From: Cotesia glomerata
Taxonomy: Eukaryota > Arthropoda > Insecta > Hymenoptera > Braconidae
Direction: 5' to 3'
DNA: 64,000 bases
Assembly (NCBI RefSeq): GCF_020080835.1
Contig: NC_058163.1
Span: 21,975,904 to 22,039,903, forward strand
Position 1 is the stretch's first letter. The number at the start of each line of letters is the position of its first letter. The position numbers and the translations under genes were made by a program. The notes beneath the pieces are model-generated. The model worked only from the letters and a program-made list of their open reading frames with translations. It searched no databases and had not been told where the DNA came from. Below, piece by piece: positions 1-12,800 of this stretch.

Positions 1-133
1 CGATCAAAAGTTGTTAATTGCGCTACAATTATATGTATAGCGCTGACTATTTCTCTGCTCTTGAAAGTTTTCTTCGGCGATTGTCTGAAGCTTCTCAGCC
101 CCATTCTGATCGAAGCAGTACAACCGACAGGAC

Positions 134-3100
134 ATGGAAGTCTCTGTGGAAGTGAGTGTCTTCCAGCTTCTTATATTTTACCGTACACTGAAAAAAAATT
201 AATTTGAATCAAGAGAAAAATTCTTGAACCGGGAAAATAATTTTGAATACTTTCACTGTCTTGAATCAAGAACAAAAATTCTTGAATCAAATGAAATTTA
301 CTTGTACCAAGAATAATTTCTTAGTTTAAAAATTTTTTTACTCAAATCAAGAAGATGAAGTTCTTCAAAATTATTTACTTGATTCAAGTGAATTTGTTTT
401 TCTGTGTAGTAAAACTGATGGATAAATTTCTTCTCTAGGATCAAAGAGACCTAGATGAAGGTATAAAAATGTTTTATTGGGGCGAAAGGGTGTCCCGAGG
501 CATTGGTGTGTGGCCCTTAGCTCCAAACAATAATCTTTTCACAGTATTTTTTATCTACTTGACTGTTACTGGATCGCTTGAATACGTCTCACTTTTTAAG
601 GAGTACATCGACTTCACAAGCGCCATTGATATGATTACTGAAATTCTTGCATTCCAGCATATTTATGTATCCATATTAATGTTGAGAGTCCATACTGATA
701 AACTGCGTTATTTAATAACAGAGTCGCTGAAGGATTACCAACTGAGCGCTTTCAAAAATTCGTTAGAAATAAAAATATTCATCGCGTATATCAACAAAGG
801 CAGAGCTTTTGCTAAATTTGTCATCACTTTTATAGCAACGACAGCAATTTCTTGGTTTTTTCTGCCCTTAACAACATTAGTCGCTCCAGGTAATTGCTTC
901 AATCTTGATCAACAGTCTGTCATTGCACTCCAAGCTTGATAAATAAGCTAGTATGATCCTAAAAGTAATTTATTATTATAGTTTTTAATTTCAGTTAGCG
1001 ACAACGAAACAATGCAATTTGTTGTACCATATCGTTTTTACATTTTTTACGAAGTTAATGATTATACAACGTACCTACTGACATACATTTCTCAAGGGCC
1101 TCCCTTTTTTATAATTAGCACCGGACACATCACGTCTGAAGGCTTTTTAATAGTACTTGTGTTTCATTTATGTGGAAGATTAGCCATTTTAGTCGAAAGG
1201 ATAAATGGGCTGAATAATGAACCAAATATCAGCAAAATTAAACTTAGTAAAATAATTTCAGAACATGCGAGATTATTGAAGTATGAAATGATAGATAAAT
1301 TATATAAATAAAAATTAAAAATAAAAATGTTGAAATTTTTAATAGAATGGGCGAAAATATTCGCGGAGCTTTTGCAACAGCATTATTGGCGTATTTATTA
1401 AACGGAATGATTTTGCTGTGCTTGATCGGATATCAAATCCTCGTTGTAAGTGTCAGTACTCTTAAGAGGACTCGGTGATCTAGCGGCCTAAAATTTAAGC
1501 TATTTTTTAAAATTTTATTTCTATATGAAGGTAATGACTAATGCTTTCAAATTTTTTCTGCACTTATTCTGTTACTTATCAACTACACAAAAATGAAAAT
1601 TAGGACAAAAAAAAAATTTTTTTAAATTAGAAAAATGGCGCTGAAGTTCCCCTCTCCAAAAAAAATGGACCTCACTGGTGGGGTGTGATTGATCTCTCCC
1701 TCTGATTTGAAATAAAAAAATTAGGAAAACGGTTGACCCTGGAGGCCATCCCTGCAACTTCCCGCTAATTCCGTTAATTTCTGGACGCTTAAAATTGCAC
1801 CTACGAAGTTTTTGAGCTCTTCGAGCTCAAAAATACAATCTGTGTGTTGTTTTGAGCTCTCCGAGCTCAAAAAGATACCTTTTCTACACAGTAAAAAATT
1901 TTGCGTCATTTCGTCAAAAAATTTTGTGTTAAAAATTTTTGTGTTAAATATTTAACACTTTTTTATATAAATTTAACATTTATTGTGTTAAATTAACACA
2001 AAAAAGTATAAAATTGACAAAAAAGTGTTTAATATTTAACATAAAAATTTTTAACATAAAATTTTTGGACGCAAAATTTTTTACTGTGTATGCTTTTGAG
2101 CTCTTTGAGCTCAAAAGTTAGATAGAAGTTTTATAGAATACTATTTTTTGAATTTTCAAACCGCAATAACTTTTGAATGAATGAACCGATTTTTACGCGG
2201 TTGGTGACATTCTACGCAGTTTTTTAAGCCTCATAGAGAATTTTTAAGTTTCAATTGATCAAACTATAAATTTCGGAGTAACTCCGACAAAAAAAACTTT
2301 TTTCGGTTTTCTTTCGTTCACGATATCTCTCGAACGAATCAAGCGATTTTGACCGAATTGGCGACAATCGACGTGGTTTTTCAAGGTTAAAAGCTGATTA
2401 GTTTTTAAATCGATCGATAGAGCCGTTTAAAAGTTATTCCAAAAAAACCACTTCTGAAAAAATGTTTTTTCTTATTTTTTTTTGAGATTTTTCAAAATCT
2501 ATCGGTCCGAATCGATTCAAATTGATAGGAAATCTAAGTTTGGCCAAGTCCTTTCGAATGGCACCAACCACGATGAAATCGGTTCAACCGTTCAAAAGTT
2601 ATAAGAGGTTTACATACTTACACACATACACATACATACATACAGACATAGTGACACCCTCTCGGGAATAGTGAGGGAAGCTTCCTAGGACCTCAAAACG
2701 TCGAGATCTGATGAAAACTCGATTTTCGAAAAACAGGGTAAAACCAATAACTTCCCGATTTTTGAAAATTTTCAATTTTCTTAGCGGGAAGTTAAAAAAA
2801 TGACGGATTTTTAATTAGTATAAGGATAATTATCAGGTAGGTGTAGTTTACGCATATCCCGATGATACATATGTATCAATTACCCAAATCCCGATGATAC
2901 ATATCCCAATTATTCAAATTTTATTAACACATTTACCCAATGATACATCGTGTTACTAGAACCATAAGAGCGTATCTCAAAATATACGCCCTTATGCTTC
3001 TGCAGAACCATAAAGGCGTATAAAAAAATTTTTTTCGCTCCAATCAATGTAAAAATGTTGAAAATATTAACATCTATGGAAAAAACGAAAAAAAAAATTT

Positions 3101-5349
3101 TTTTTATGATACACCCTTATGGTTTTAAGAAAACATTTTTCTAAAACCATAAGGGCGTATCCGGTTTTTTCGGTTTATTATCAATTATGGGTCAGTGTAA
3201 GAAAAAAAATTGCAAAGGTAATAGAATATCACTCCACAACTTGATTTATGCCAACAAATATTTATTTAAGTGAGAAAACTAATAAAAAATTAAGGAAAAA
3301 TAAATTCATCAGAGTATTACTCCAATGCCATCTCCATCGTCGGGATTATCTGTGTCTAAGATTATAAAAGTAAAAAAAAAGATTTCTTAATTTTTTTTTT
3401 AACTAGACAATGACAAAAAAATTTATAAACTATGACCATGGCTGAAAATTAAACTTTGATAATACCGATGATATTTTGTGGGACAGTGCCTGATGTACAA
3501 AAATGATTTAGATCATCAAACTTGCTTCAAGATATTGGTATTGAAGAACCATAACAATTCTCAAGAACAAAGTTCTTTTTGAATGACTTTTTTAAAATTA
3601 CAGTTCTAAATGGCTTACAAAACTCTTTTGTTAATTGTAAATAGATCTGAAGTAAAAAAAAAAATCAATTTTGAAAAACTTTGAGGCTAATTTTATTAAC
3701 TTGAAGACATACCGATTGTTCTCAAGTTGTTATGAATTTAGTTTATCTTAACTTTTCATTCGTTTTTTCACTCAAATAAATATTTTTTGATATAAATTAA
3801 GTTGTGGAGTGATAATTTCTATCACCTTTGCAATTTTTTTTTCTTACTCCGACCTATAATTGATAATAAACCGAAAAAACAGTATACGCCCTTATGGTTT
3901 TAGAAAAATGTTTTCTTAAAACCATAAGGGCGTATCACAAAAAAAAATTTTTTTTTTCGTTTTTTCCATAGATGTTAATGTTTTCAATATTTTCACATTG
4001 ATTGGAGCAAAAAAAATTTTAAGATACGCCCTTACACGGAAAAAAGTAAACTGTAATAAATAACAGTCGATTTATAATAAGTAATGATCAACTGCTAAAA
4101 ATTACCATTTCAAACAGTAAAATCGTGATTTTACTATTCACTTTATAATATTTACCATTTAAACGTTACAATTTACTCTTTACATGGAAGAAAATACTAT
4201 TTCAAACAGTAATATTCGCTATGTAAATGTCTAAAATGTTAAAGTATAATAATTAAGAATTCAAACTTTGATATTTATCATTTCGTACCTAAAAAATGAT
4301 CTTATGATATGTAAAAAGTATAAAATAAAGTTAGTAAATTTCTAATACAAGCAACGTCAATATTTACAAAGTAAAATGATAAATTTTAAACGCAATGCTA
4401 AAAATCAAACTGTAATTATTAACTTGCTTGAACTGGTAAAATGTATATTTTAAAAGTATAATTTTTACTGTTTCAAATGTTAAATTCTCCCAGAATGAGA
4501 CCCCCTTCTCTTTCATCTGAGTTCCCCTTCTCCTCATAATATCGACTATATATTGAAATGGCAATTTTTACTGTTTGAAACTATAATTTTTGAAGATGAA
4601 AGAGTCGTTATTTACTATAGTGACATCTACTAATCACTTATTTTAGATATTAAATTATAAATTGTGGCTTTTATACTTTCTACATTAAGTTCTATAATAT
4701 TTATGTTTTTGCCATCCCGATGTCCGCTTTACTGTTTGAAACTATAAAAATTAACCGGAATCCGAGTGAATATTACAATTTACTTTTTTCCGTGTAGTCA
4801 TTACCTTCATATAGAAATAAAATTTTTTAAAATAGCTTAAATGCTTATTTAATTAAATTTTAGGTCGCTAGACCACTGGGCCCGATTAAACTAATATAAA
4901 ACTATTTATTTTTGAGTGTAAAAAAATAAAATTTACCATCAGAACATTATGACAGGACCGAATTCTGATCTGATGCTTCACTTTACATTCATCTTCGCGA
5001 CGTATTTTATAATAACAACATTTTGCATCGTCAGTGAACAACTCATTGAAGAGGTGAGCTTTAGTAAACTGTTTTATGTTGTTATTTTTGTTTTAAATTG
5101 CAAATAATTTTTTCCACTCACTAATTTATGCAGAGTAACAGTGTTTGCGAAGCTTTTTGGAATACAGAGTGGTACAATATGCCTCGGGAGTGTATTTACG
5201 ACATAATATACTGCATAAACAGAAGCCAAAAGCCTCTTGCGCTGCAAGCTGGAAAATTTTCATACTTTGACAGTACCACATTGACTGAGGTGACTAAAAC
5301 ATCGATGGGTTACTTGTCAGTGTTAAGAAATTTTTTAACCGTCGATTGA
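134..5349 (+). CDS. Odorant receptor, array copy 1 (intact)
   Basis: Insect odorant receptor (7tm_6 family), a seven-helix membrane protein with inverted topology that forms a ligand-gated cation channel with Orco in olfactory neurons. Exons: 134-151, 439-889, 995-1280, 1346-1445, 4943-5053, 5134-5349; all junctions are GT-AG and phases agree, giving 393 codons, normal for the family. Exon 2 carries the N-terminal IGVWPLAPN motif and ESLKDY; exon 4 reads MGENIRG then a hydrophobic helix; the last exon carries FWNTEWYNMP, RSQKPLAL and the C-terminal helix MGYLSVLRNFL. The start was chosen because every paralogue has the same tiny first exon ending at a GTRAGT donor. The last exon is not split, unlike copies 3 and 4. 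Intron 4 is 3.5 kb of nested repeats. A poly(A) signal AATAAA lies at 5382. The subfamily is not determined. Confidence 0.9.
186..406. mobile_element. Palindromic MITE in intron 1 of OR copy 1
   Basis: Terminal inverted repeats CACTGAAAAAAAATTAATT / rc of AATTTGTTTTTCTGTG, flanked by TA on both sides, about 221 bp and nearly palindromic, built from repeats of TTGAATCAAG. A related copy lies at 27099-27391. Confidence 0.75.
1695..2793. mobile_element. AACTTCCCGCTAA-ended element, copy A
   Basis: Inverted ends AACTTCCCGCTAA (1756) and TTAGCGGGAAGTT (2781-2793), with shared sequence extending left to about 1695. A second copy in opposite orientation lies at 30722-31640. It holds several short GAGCTC-based hairpins and protein-free sequence; the superfamily was not identified. 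Confidence 0.65.
1887..2088. mobile_element. Palindromic MITE, CACAGTAAAAA type, copy 1
   Basis: Inverted repeats CACAGTAAAAAATTTTGCG and its complement, TA on both sides, 202 bp and almost fully palindromic, inserted in the AACTTCCCGC element. A related copy is at 19956-20415. Confidence 0.75.
2950..4034. repeat. Foldback element with about 300-bp arms
   Basis: The left arm, about 2997-3330, is mirrored by about 3735-4034. Both contain ACCATAAGGGCGTAT, the tract GATGTTAATGTTTTCAATA on one arm, and the ACTCCACAACTTGAT region. The spacer of roughly 400 bp is AT-rich and non-coding. Confidence 0.65.
4035..4794. mobile_element. 760-bp MITE, CACGGAAAAAAGTAAACTG family, copy 1
   Basis: Ends CACGGAAAAAAGTAAACTG and CAGTTTAC-like/CCGTG (inverted), TA on both sides. 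It has exactly the same length as the copy at 47732-48491, in opposite orientation. It is inserted at the end of a foldback arm. The TA target suggests mobilisation by a Tc1/mariner-type transposase (inference). Confidence 0.8.
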
Positions 5350-5820
5350 ACTCTTTGATACTCATTGTTGTTTGCTAGAAAAATAAAGTTATTTAAAAAT
5401 CAGTCAGTTTTTTTTTAGCTAATTTTTTGTTCAAGTTTAAAAAAAAAAATTTTTTTTAAATATTGTTAAAAATTTTCACAATCATACTCTTTGTTAATTA
5501 TTATATATCTTCACTAAAATAAGCTTTCAATTAAAAAAAATCAAATTGATTATTTTTGTATAAAATAAATTTATGATGTAAAATATTGCTCACAAAACTT
5601 ACGATATGAAACTGAAGTTCATCTTGCGGAACTGAACTTAGAGGAATACATTAAAGAAGATGATAGCACTGCGCAGGAACAGTTCTGTAATAAATTAAGC
5701 TATCAAAAGTTTTTAATAGCACAATTACAGGTATAGTAACGTTTCCCTACTGCAATGTTTACCTCGATAATGTCCACGAGCTTCCTCTGTCATTTTTCTG
5801 AAAACCTTTGAGCTATCAAT
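5350..5820. other. Spacer between OR copies 1 and 2
   Basis: Contains the 3' end and poly(A) signal of copy 1 and the upstream region of copy 2, including a diverged ATGTTTACCTCG block at about 5755, in the place of the conserved OR upstream palindrome. No gene was seen. Confidence 0.6.
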
Positions 5821-8800
5821 ATGAAAAAGTTTTCACAAGTAAGTCATTAATTTTGATTGGTTCGGCCAAAAACTTTAAAACTGAATTTTTTAGGACCAAA
5901 AAAATCTTGATGATGGTGTTAAAATGTATGATTGGATGAGATGGCTGTCAAAGGGCATCGGTGTGTGGCCTTTAGCACCGAATGATTACTTATTTGCGTT
6001 GAGTTATTTATATTTCACCAGTGTCATGGCATCTGCGCTGATTGATCTGTACATAAGCCTTGGTAATCTTCGTAAAGTTATTGACAATCTTTCAGAAAGT
6101 TTGGCGCTTATGCATCTGTACACATCAACGTTGATGTTGAGAGTTCATTGTGGAAAATTGCGCTATGTATTGACAGAGTTACTGAAAGATTACAAAATAA
6201 ATGCTTTTGAAAATTCAACAGAATTGAAGATATTTTTGGCGCATATCAAAGAAGGCAAAGCATTTGCTAAAACAGTTCTTTATTTTATCGCAGTCACTGA
6301 AGTTATCTGGTACATACTCCCGGTAGTAATAATATCATCAATTTCCGGTAAGTCTTCGATACACGGAAAAAAAGTAAACTGTAAAATCCACTCGGATTAC
6401 GGTTAATTTTTATAATTTCAAACATTACAGTGGACATCGGAGTGGCGCAAATGTAAATATTATAAAACTTAATGTAGAAAGTGTAAAAGCCACAATTTAT
6501 AATTTAATATCCAAAATGTGATTAGTAGCTGTCACTATAGTGAATAACGACTCTCTCATCTTAAAAAATTACAGTTTCAAACAGTAAAAATTGCCGTTTC
6601 AATATACAGGGTGTCCCAAAAGTCACGGACGCCATTGTAGCATCTGATGAAAAAAATAATTATGAGACAAAAAGTCCTTAGCCATTTTTCAATTAACCGC
6701 ATAGATAATTAATTATTAATTAAAAATAACGTTACTTTATTTGTTAGGGAGAGAGCGCCAGTGTCCAGTCAAGTATGTGCCAAACAAAGACACAACTACC
6801 TGTATGACTAACTAGTTTCTATAGCTAACGTAGTCACACATATTTACTTACACATTCATACGTGCAAGCGTCTTCGTTGGAACGCACTTGACTTGACACT
6901 AGTGCTCTCTCTCTCTCTCTCTCTGTCTAACGCATAAAAGGACAATTAATTATCTATGCGTCTGATTAAAAAATGGCTAAGGACTTTTCGTCTCAGAATT
7001 ATTTTGTTTATCAGATGCTACAATGGCGTCCGTTACTTCTGGGACACTCTGTATAGTCTATACTATGAGGAGAAGGGGAAGGTCTCACACTCGGAAAATT
7101 TAACATTTGAAACAGTAAAAATTCTACTCTTAAAATATATAATTGAGTATGGTTTTACTTGTATCACTGTAGAGTGTTTTTACAAGAGAGGGTGGGGAAT
7201 TATTGTCTCTCCACTTTTTTCTCCGCAATATAATCTCTCAACCCCGTCATTATAACTCTCAACCACTTTTTCGTCCCCACCCCCCTGCATGTCGGGATTT
7301 TATCTTTCATGCCCGACACACATGTGCTGCGACTGTGGCCGACTTACGCGTTATAATCAGTACCTGCATTTGCATTACGGTCTTAAATAATATGGAGGTA
7401 CTTCTATAATGACATTTTACCTCCATAACTATATGGGAAAACCACAGAAAACCCGACCGGTACAGAGGCTGGCAATGAAACTCACATATTCTTAGTTTAT
7501 AATCATTGAAAAATATTGGTGCGCGCCGGAATCGAACCCTGGTCCCACTCTTTCGAAATGCAGGTACCGAGCCGACTTAAAATATATATTTTACCAGTCC
7601 AAGCAAATCAATAATTACAGTTTGATTTTTAGCGTTGCGTTTAAAATTTACCATTTTACTTTGTAAATATTGACGTTGCTTGTGTAGAAATTTAGTAACT
7701 GTAGTTTATATTTTTTACATATCATGCGATCATTTTTTAGGTACAAAATGATAAATATCAAAGTCAAAATTCTTAATTTTATTATATGTTAACATTTTCG
7801 AGTTTCACATAGCAAATATTACTGTTTGAAATAGTATTTTCTTCCATGTAAATAATAAATAGTAGCATTTAAATGATAAATATTATAAAGTGATTGTTAA
7901 AATTATAATTTTAACAATCATCGTATAATCGTATACGATTTTACTGTTTAAAATGGTAATTTTTTCCAGTTGATCATTACTTATTATAAATTATCTATTA
8001 TTAATTACAGTTTACTTTTTTCCTTGTAAATTGATCAATAAAATTGAATTTTGATCAATTATTTTTTGATAGTTGGGGAAAATGATACGATACCATTTAT
8101 TCTTCCATACCGCTTTTACAATATCTACCCAATTAGTTCCACAAGAAATTATATACTGACTTATATATGGGAGGGAATATACTTCTTTATTAACAGCTGC
8201 AGCCATATGACGTCAGAGGGCTTTTTGATTTTATTTGTGTACCAACTAAGCGGCAGATTTGCGATTTTAGCTGAGAGAATCAATGATTTGAAGAATAATC
8301 CAGATATGTATAAATCCCAACTGAAAGCAATCGTTAAGGAACATAATAGATTGTTAAAGTACCAAATTTTTCAATATTTAGTAAATTGTAAGAGTTTTCA
8401 AGTTTTAATTTTTTGGTAGAATCGGAGATTACATCCGAGATGCGTATGCTACGGCATTGTTTGCCTATTTAATCAACGGTACGATTCTCATGAGCATGAT
8501 TGGGTACCAGATACTTCTAGTGAGTAAAAATGGTTACTTAAATATTGAAGGTCGCTTTTTACTACTTATTTATATGGATTTTTTGTTAGAGTTTTATGAC
8601 AGCGCCTGATTCTAACTTGACGGTCTACTTTTTGTTTATATTTACAATGTATTTTATAATTACTGCTTTTTGTATTGTCAGTGAACAGCTCACAGAAGCG
8701 GTAAGTTAATCATAATTATAAGATTAAAATATTAAACTTTTATCAAAAAGAAAAATTGCATTTGATTAAAATAAATTATTTCTTAGAGTTTTTCTCTTCA

Positions 8801-9282
8801 AAAATTATCAAGATTTTTTTAGCCAAGAAAAAACTTCTTGAAATAATTTTTTATTTCTTCAATTGGACAGATTTTTTTTTTTGGTTGAATCTTGTCATTT
8901 ATTTGAAAAAAAAAAAATTTTAAATATAAAAAAAAATTAAATAAATAATTAATAACTAATAATATTAAAATTAATATTTTTAATAATTAAATTAATTAAT
9001 TAAAAATATAATAAAATTATCTGATAAAAAATTGAAAAACTTACAGTGATTTCTTCTTTTAATTAGAATAACAAAGTTAAAGAAGCTTTTTGGAATTGTG
9101 AGTGGTATCAAATGGATCGAGAGTGTATTTATGACATAACATACTGCATATCTAGAAGCCAAAAACCACTTGCGCTGCAGGCTGGAAAATTTTTATATTT
9201 TAGTAATAACACATTGACAGATGTAACTAAAACATCACTTGGATATTTATCAATACTGAGGAATTTTTTAATTGTAAACTAA
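5821..9282 (+). CDS. Odorant receptor, array copy 2 (intact)
   Basis: 7tm_6 odorant receptor, ligand-binding partner of Orco. Exons: 5821-5838, 5894-6347, 8073-8358, 8420-8519, 8590-8700, 9067-9282; 394 codons with consistent phases. Residues resemble copy 1 most: the WPLAPN motif in exon 2, ALQAGKF and LSILRNFL in exon 6, and fused final exons, so 1 and 2 look like a sister pair. Intron 2 is 1.7 kb because a TA-flanked MITE (6362-8026), itself carrying another insertion, sits in it. Exon 4 begins with IGDYIRD where most copies have MGE, so the common Met is replaced. AATAAA lies at 9336. I see no lesion; it is probably functional. Confidence 0.9.
6607..7051. mobile_element. CAGGGTGTCCCAAAAGT inverted-repeat element
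   Basis: Inverted ends CAGGGTGTCCCAAAAGT / CTTCTGGGACACTCTG with arms of about 110 bp (containing GACGCCATTGTAGCATC), flanked by TA, nested within the MITE in intron 2 of OR copy 2. A (CT)n run lies at about 6906-6924. No transposase was seen. Confidence 0.75.
7521..7590 (-). other. tRNA-like fragment in intron 2 of OR copy 2
   Basis: On the minus strand, GGTTCGATTCC (7528-7538) is a perfect pol III B box followed by a GC-rich stretch ending in ACCA. The 5' half is degenerate, with no clear cloverleaf, so it is a tRNA-derived remnant inside a transposon rather than a gene. Confidence 0.4.
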
Positions 9283-9809
9283 GGTCAATATTACCAATAT
9301 TGCATGAATTATTATTGTGAAATATAAAGATAAATAATAAAAATGAAAAATTATTAAAAAAAAAAAAATTACATCTTCCTGTCATTTCCTAACACTTTAA
9401 AAAAATAAATAAAGTACTTCTAAATTTTTACTTTATTCGCGCAATATTTAATTAAAAATAAAACTAATTAAAATTTCTTCTTTTGTCTCAAAACAAAAAA
9501 TATCCAACACAATTGTAAATCAATAAAATAAATATGAAATATTGTTGAAGTATAAACTTAGACGATTGTTGGAAGAAGAGTAAGTTGTGTTTGAAATTCA
9601 GAGCGCATCACGGACGCCATTGTTACGGGGTTTCTCGCAAGCTACTGCTTGCATATTATATTAGTTATACAAAGCCATATAATTGAGTTAAATTGTTGTT
9701 TACATAATAGCTTTCCTATTCTCTCTTGCACTTTGAAAGTAAAGTTTACTTCGAAAGTTGCACAATGCATTTCCCATTATTTTTACAATTTCCGTCAAAC
9801 AAAACAGAC
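9283..9809. other. Spacer between OR copies 2 and 3
   Basis: AT-rich. Holds the poly(A) signal of copy 2, a 20-bp remnant of the GGTGTCCC element (CACGGACGCCATTGT near 9609) and the promoter-proximal block of copy 3. No gene was seen. Confidence 0.6.
9737..9751. promoter_or_regulatory. Conserved upstream palindrome of OR copy 3
   Basis: AAGTAAAGTTTACTT, a perfect inverted repeat around a central G, followed by CG. It ends 58 bp before the ATG and recurs at the same distance before copies 4, 5 and 7, in otherwise diverged upstream DNA. Its role (initiator, transcription factor site) is inference. Confidence 0.5.
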
Positions 9810-12800
9810 ATGGAAATATACACCCGTGTAAGTGTAATTTACGATACAAACAAATTATTTAAAAATTAAAAAAAAAATCATTGAATTTTATGACTAACAA
9901 TTTTAGGATCAGCGAGAATTGGACAATGGTGTAAAAGCGTTTGCTTGGATAAAATTTATGTCCAAGTGCATCGGAGTTTGGCCACTAAAGCCGAATTATC
10001 ATCTCTCGAACTTAATTTTTCTGTATTTTACCTACGCTATGTTCACCGAGTACGTTAATTTATTTTTCTGCCTTCCGAATCTGAAGAAAGTAATCGGAAA
10101 TCTCACAGAAACTCTGTCTTTTACGCATATTTACGTTCGTACAGTGATACTGAGAGTGTACATCAAGACTTTGGGCGAAGTAATGTCTGAGTCTTTGAAG
10201 GATTATCATGAACGCGCTTATAAAACTTCCGAGGAAGTTTACGAGCTCATGACTTTTATGAAGAAAGGCAAATTGTTCGTAAAGTGTGCTTCGATTTTCT
10301 CATTCTGGACCGTCAGCTCTTGGTTCCTGCGGCCTGTAACTTCGGGGTTAGCTTCACCACCGCGTAAGTTAGTCAGAGTATCATCTGCTGATCCAAAATA
10401 AATTTATCTTCTCTTTTTAGAAGGAAATTCCACATTCAATATTGCTGCGTACCCTTTGCCGTACAAATTTCATGTTTTTTATGAGATAAATAGTTACAGA
10501 ACTTATGTGTTAACTTACATTTCGTGGAGCCCCTTTGCTTTTATCATCGGGTTCGGCCACGTGACATCAGGATGCTTTTTGATAATATTGACATTCCACG
10601 TCAGTGGAAAACTCGCTGTTTTAGCTACAAGGATCGATGCCCTGAAGTATAAAAGTGAAGGCATCAGAAGAGAACTCGATGAAATTATTTTTGAGCATAG
10701 CAGATTACTCAAGTACGTCCATTCCCTGTTTAAAAATATTCATTGAAAAAAATAAAAAAAATTCGCTCTATGCAAATTATATACTGAGAAATTGAAATTT
10801 ATTTATTGCACGCCTCATAAGCGAAGCGTTGAGGAAGTCCTCTAGTGTACTAATATCAAGTAAAATAATTTTTCAGGCACATAAAATATATTTCAGTAAG
10901 AATTATTTTGTTTAAGGTAGTTCTTTCCCAACCTATAGTTTACGCTATTGGTTGCCTCTCTTACGGGCTATTGCTCACTTACTTTCACGCATGACTTTAT
11001 TTGTTTACTTTACTAGTTTATCAATAATTTCTCAAAAACTATGTGGTAGGGAATTCCAGAATTTTGTAGGGTAATTATACATGTATTAATCTAAGTAATA
11101 TTAGTTTATCGTGAAATTCTTAAAATTTCTTTAATACAAAAATAATAAAACTTCGCGGTTTTCTCTCTCTTTTCCCATACCGCCTGTGTAAAAATGTCAT
11201 TTTCAATTGCAATTATCTTCGGTTAGATGTGGTAAATTGTCTCTAAATTTTAACAGCGTGTGTATTATGTATTTAACTACTTCTATATGGAGTTTGGGAG
11301 ATTTCTTGAATTATTGCTTTTTGGGCCTAACTACCTTAACATAGTAAATAATTTTTTTATTAAAAAGTTGATGTGACATTTTCATTGTTGTCGCTTTTCG
11401 TTGCTATGGTGACCACTTCGGCCACGGTTACCATGACAACAGTTACTATGGCAACGGTTACACGGAAAAAAATTAACTGTTGCTGCAACAGGAGGCAGTC
11501 ATGTTGCAGCAACAGGAAAAAATCCTGTTACAGCAACAGGATTTTTCTGTAGCTGCAACAGGATTACTACTGTTATTGCGACTTAATAGTAAAATATAGT
11601 TGGGTCATTCCATGTCAAATTGACCTACAGTTGGAATTGACCCCTTTTGATTTGGATAAATTTTGATCAGAAATTTTCTTTTATCATATAACGAACTTCT
11701 GCCAGACGAAAAAAAATTAAAAAATTTTATTCAAAAGATATGCAAATTCAAAATTTCGCTATTTTTTCAGTTGTTTAATTTTTTTTTTTGGAATATCTCG
11801 AATGTTATTATAGATACGGGAATGGCCTTTCGTTTGTTTGAAAGGGGACACTTGGGGCTATTGAAAAAAAAATATTTTGGAAAAAAATTTTGAAAAATGC
11901 CAAATTTGTCAAATTTAAAATTTTTGAAAATCGTCAAAAATCTCGATTGACATTCCAATTTTGGCTCAATTTTTTTTGTATAGTACCTTGTACTGATCTT
12001 AAAAGACCCTGAAATTTTTAGAACTGTGTTTTTTTTTAAATATGAATTTTTGAATTAAAAAAAAAATTTTTTTCTTGTTTTTTGCAACTTTTAAATAAGG
12101 TAAAGTTATGCAGATACATAGTATTGTAATTTTGAGCATTAAAAAATTAAATGCACGACGTGGAAGTATTAAATAATAAATTAATTTCAATTTTTTTTTT
12201 ATTTTTTTGGAGTAATCTTAAAGTCAGGCTTAATATATAATATAGTTTCTTATTTTTTTTAACGCATGATATATTTTGTCTGTTTCTTCACTTTAATAAC
12301 AGTTTTTAAAGTCAAATAACTCAAACAGATATAAATTTCCAATAAAAATCAGAAATCATGTGATGAGAATATCAATTTTGTTTTGTTTTTTCAAATACTT
12401 GTTTACTTACAAATTTTTGCACATTAATGTTGCTCAATCTCAAATTTCAAATCGTTTCCATCTTAAAAAGACGATAAATGGCGTCGAAAAATTTAAATGA
12501 AGTAAAAAAACGACGAATAACAATTATATCATGCGTTAACAAAATTAAAAAACTGAAAAAATAGCGAAATTTTGAATTTGCATATCTTTTGAATAAAATT
12601 TTTTAATTTTTTTTCGTCTGGCAGAAGTTCGTTATATGATAAAATAAAATTTCTGATCAAAATTTATCTAAATCAAAAGGGGTCAATTCCAACTGTAGGT
12701 CAATTTGACATGGAATGACCCAACTATATTTTACTATTAAGTCGCAATAACAGTAGTAATCCTGTTGCAGCAATAGTTAATTTTTTTCCGTGTACTATGG

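Larger units (their letters stand above)
1478..4872. mobile_element. Nested repeat block filling intron 4 of OR copy 1
   Basis: Outer inverted ends (TCTAGCGGCCTAAAATTTA at 1479 and its diverged reverse complement near 4855-4872, continuing through TTTCTATATGAAGGTAATGA) enclose several other elements. These are a 1.1-kb element with AACTTCCCGCTAA ends (about 1695-2793) that itself contains a 202-bp palindromic MITE, a foldback unit (about 2950-4034) and a 760-bp MITE (4035-4794). No coding capacity was seen. The order of insertion can be read from the nesting. Confidence 0.6.
6362..8026. mobile_element. MITE of the CACGGAAAAAAGTAAACTG family, copy 2, with nested insertions
   Basis: Ends CACGGAAAAAAAGTAAACTG and ...TTTTTTCCTTG, flanked by TA, in intron 2 of OR copy 2. 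It is longer than the 760-bp copies because a GGTGTCCC element (6607-7051) and a further block of about 7060-7600 with a tRNA-like B box were added. Confidence 0.75.

Noticed and set aside
7203..7409. Open frames of 60-100 codons inside introns and MITEs of the OR array
   Set aside because: They overlap inverted-repeat elements or intron sequence, lack recognisable motifs and do not match exon positions of paralogues.
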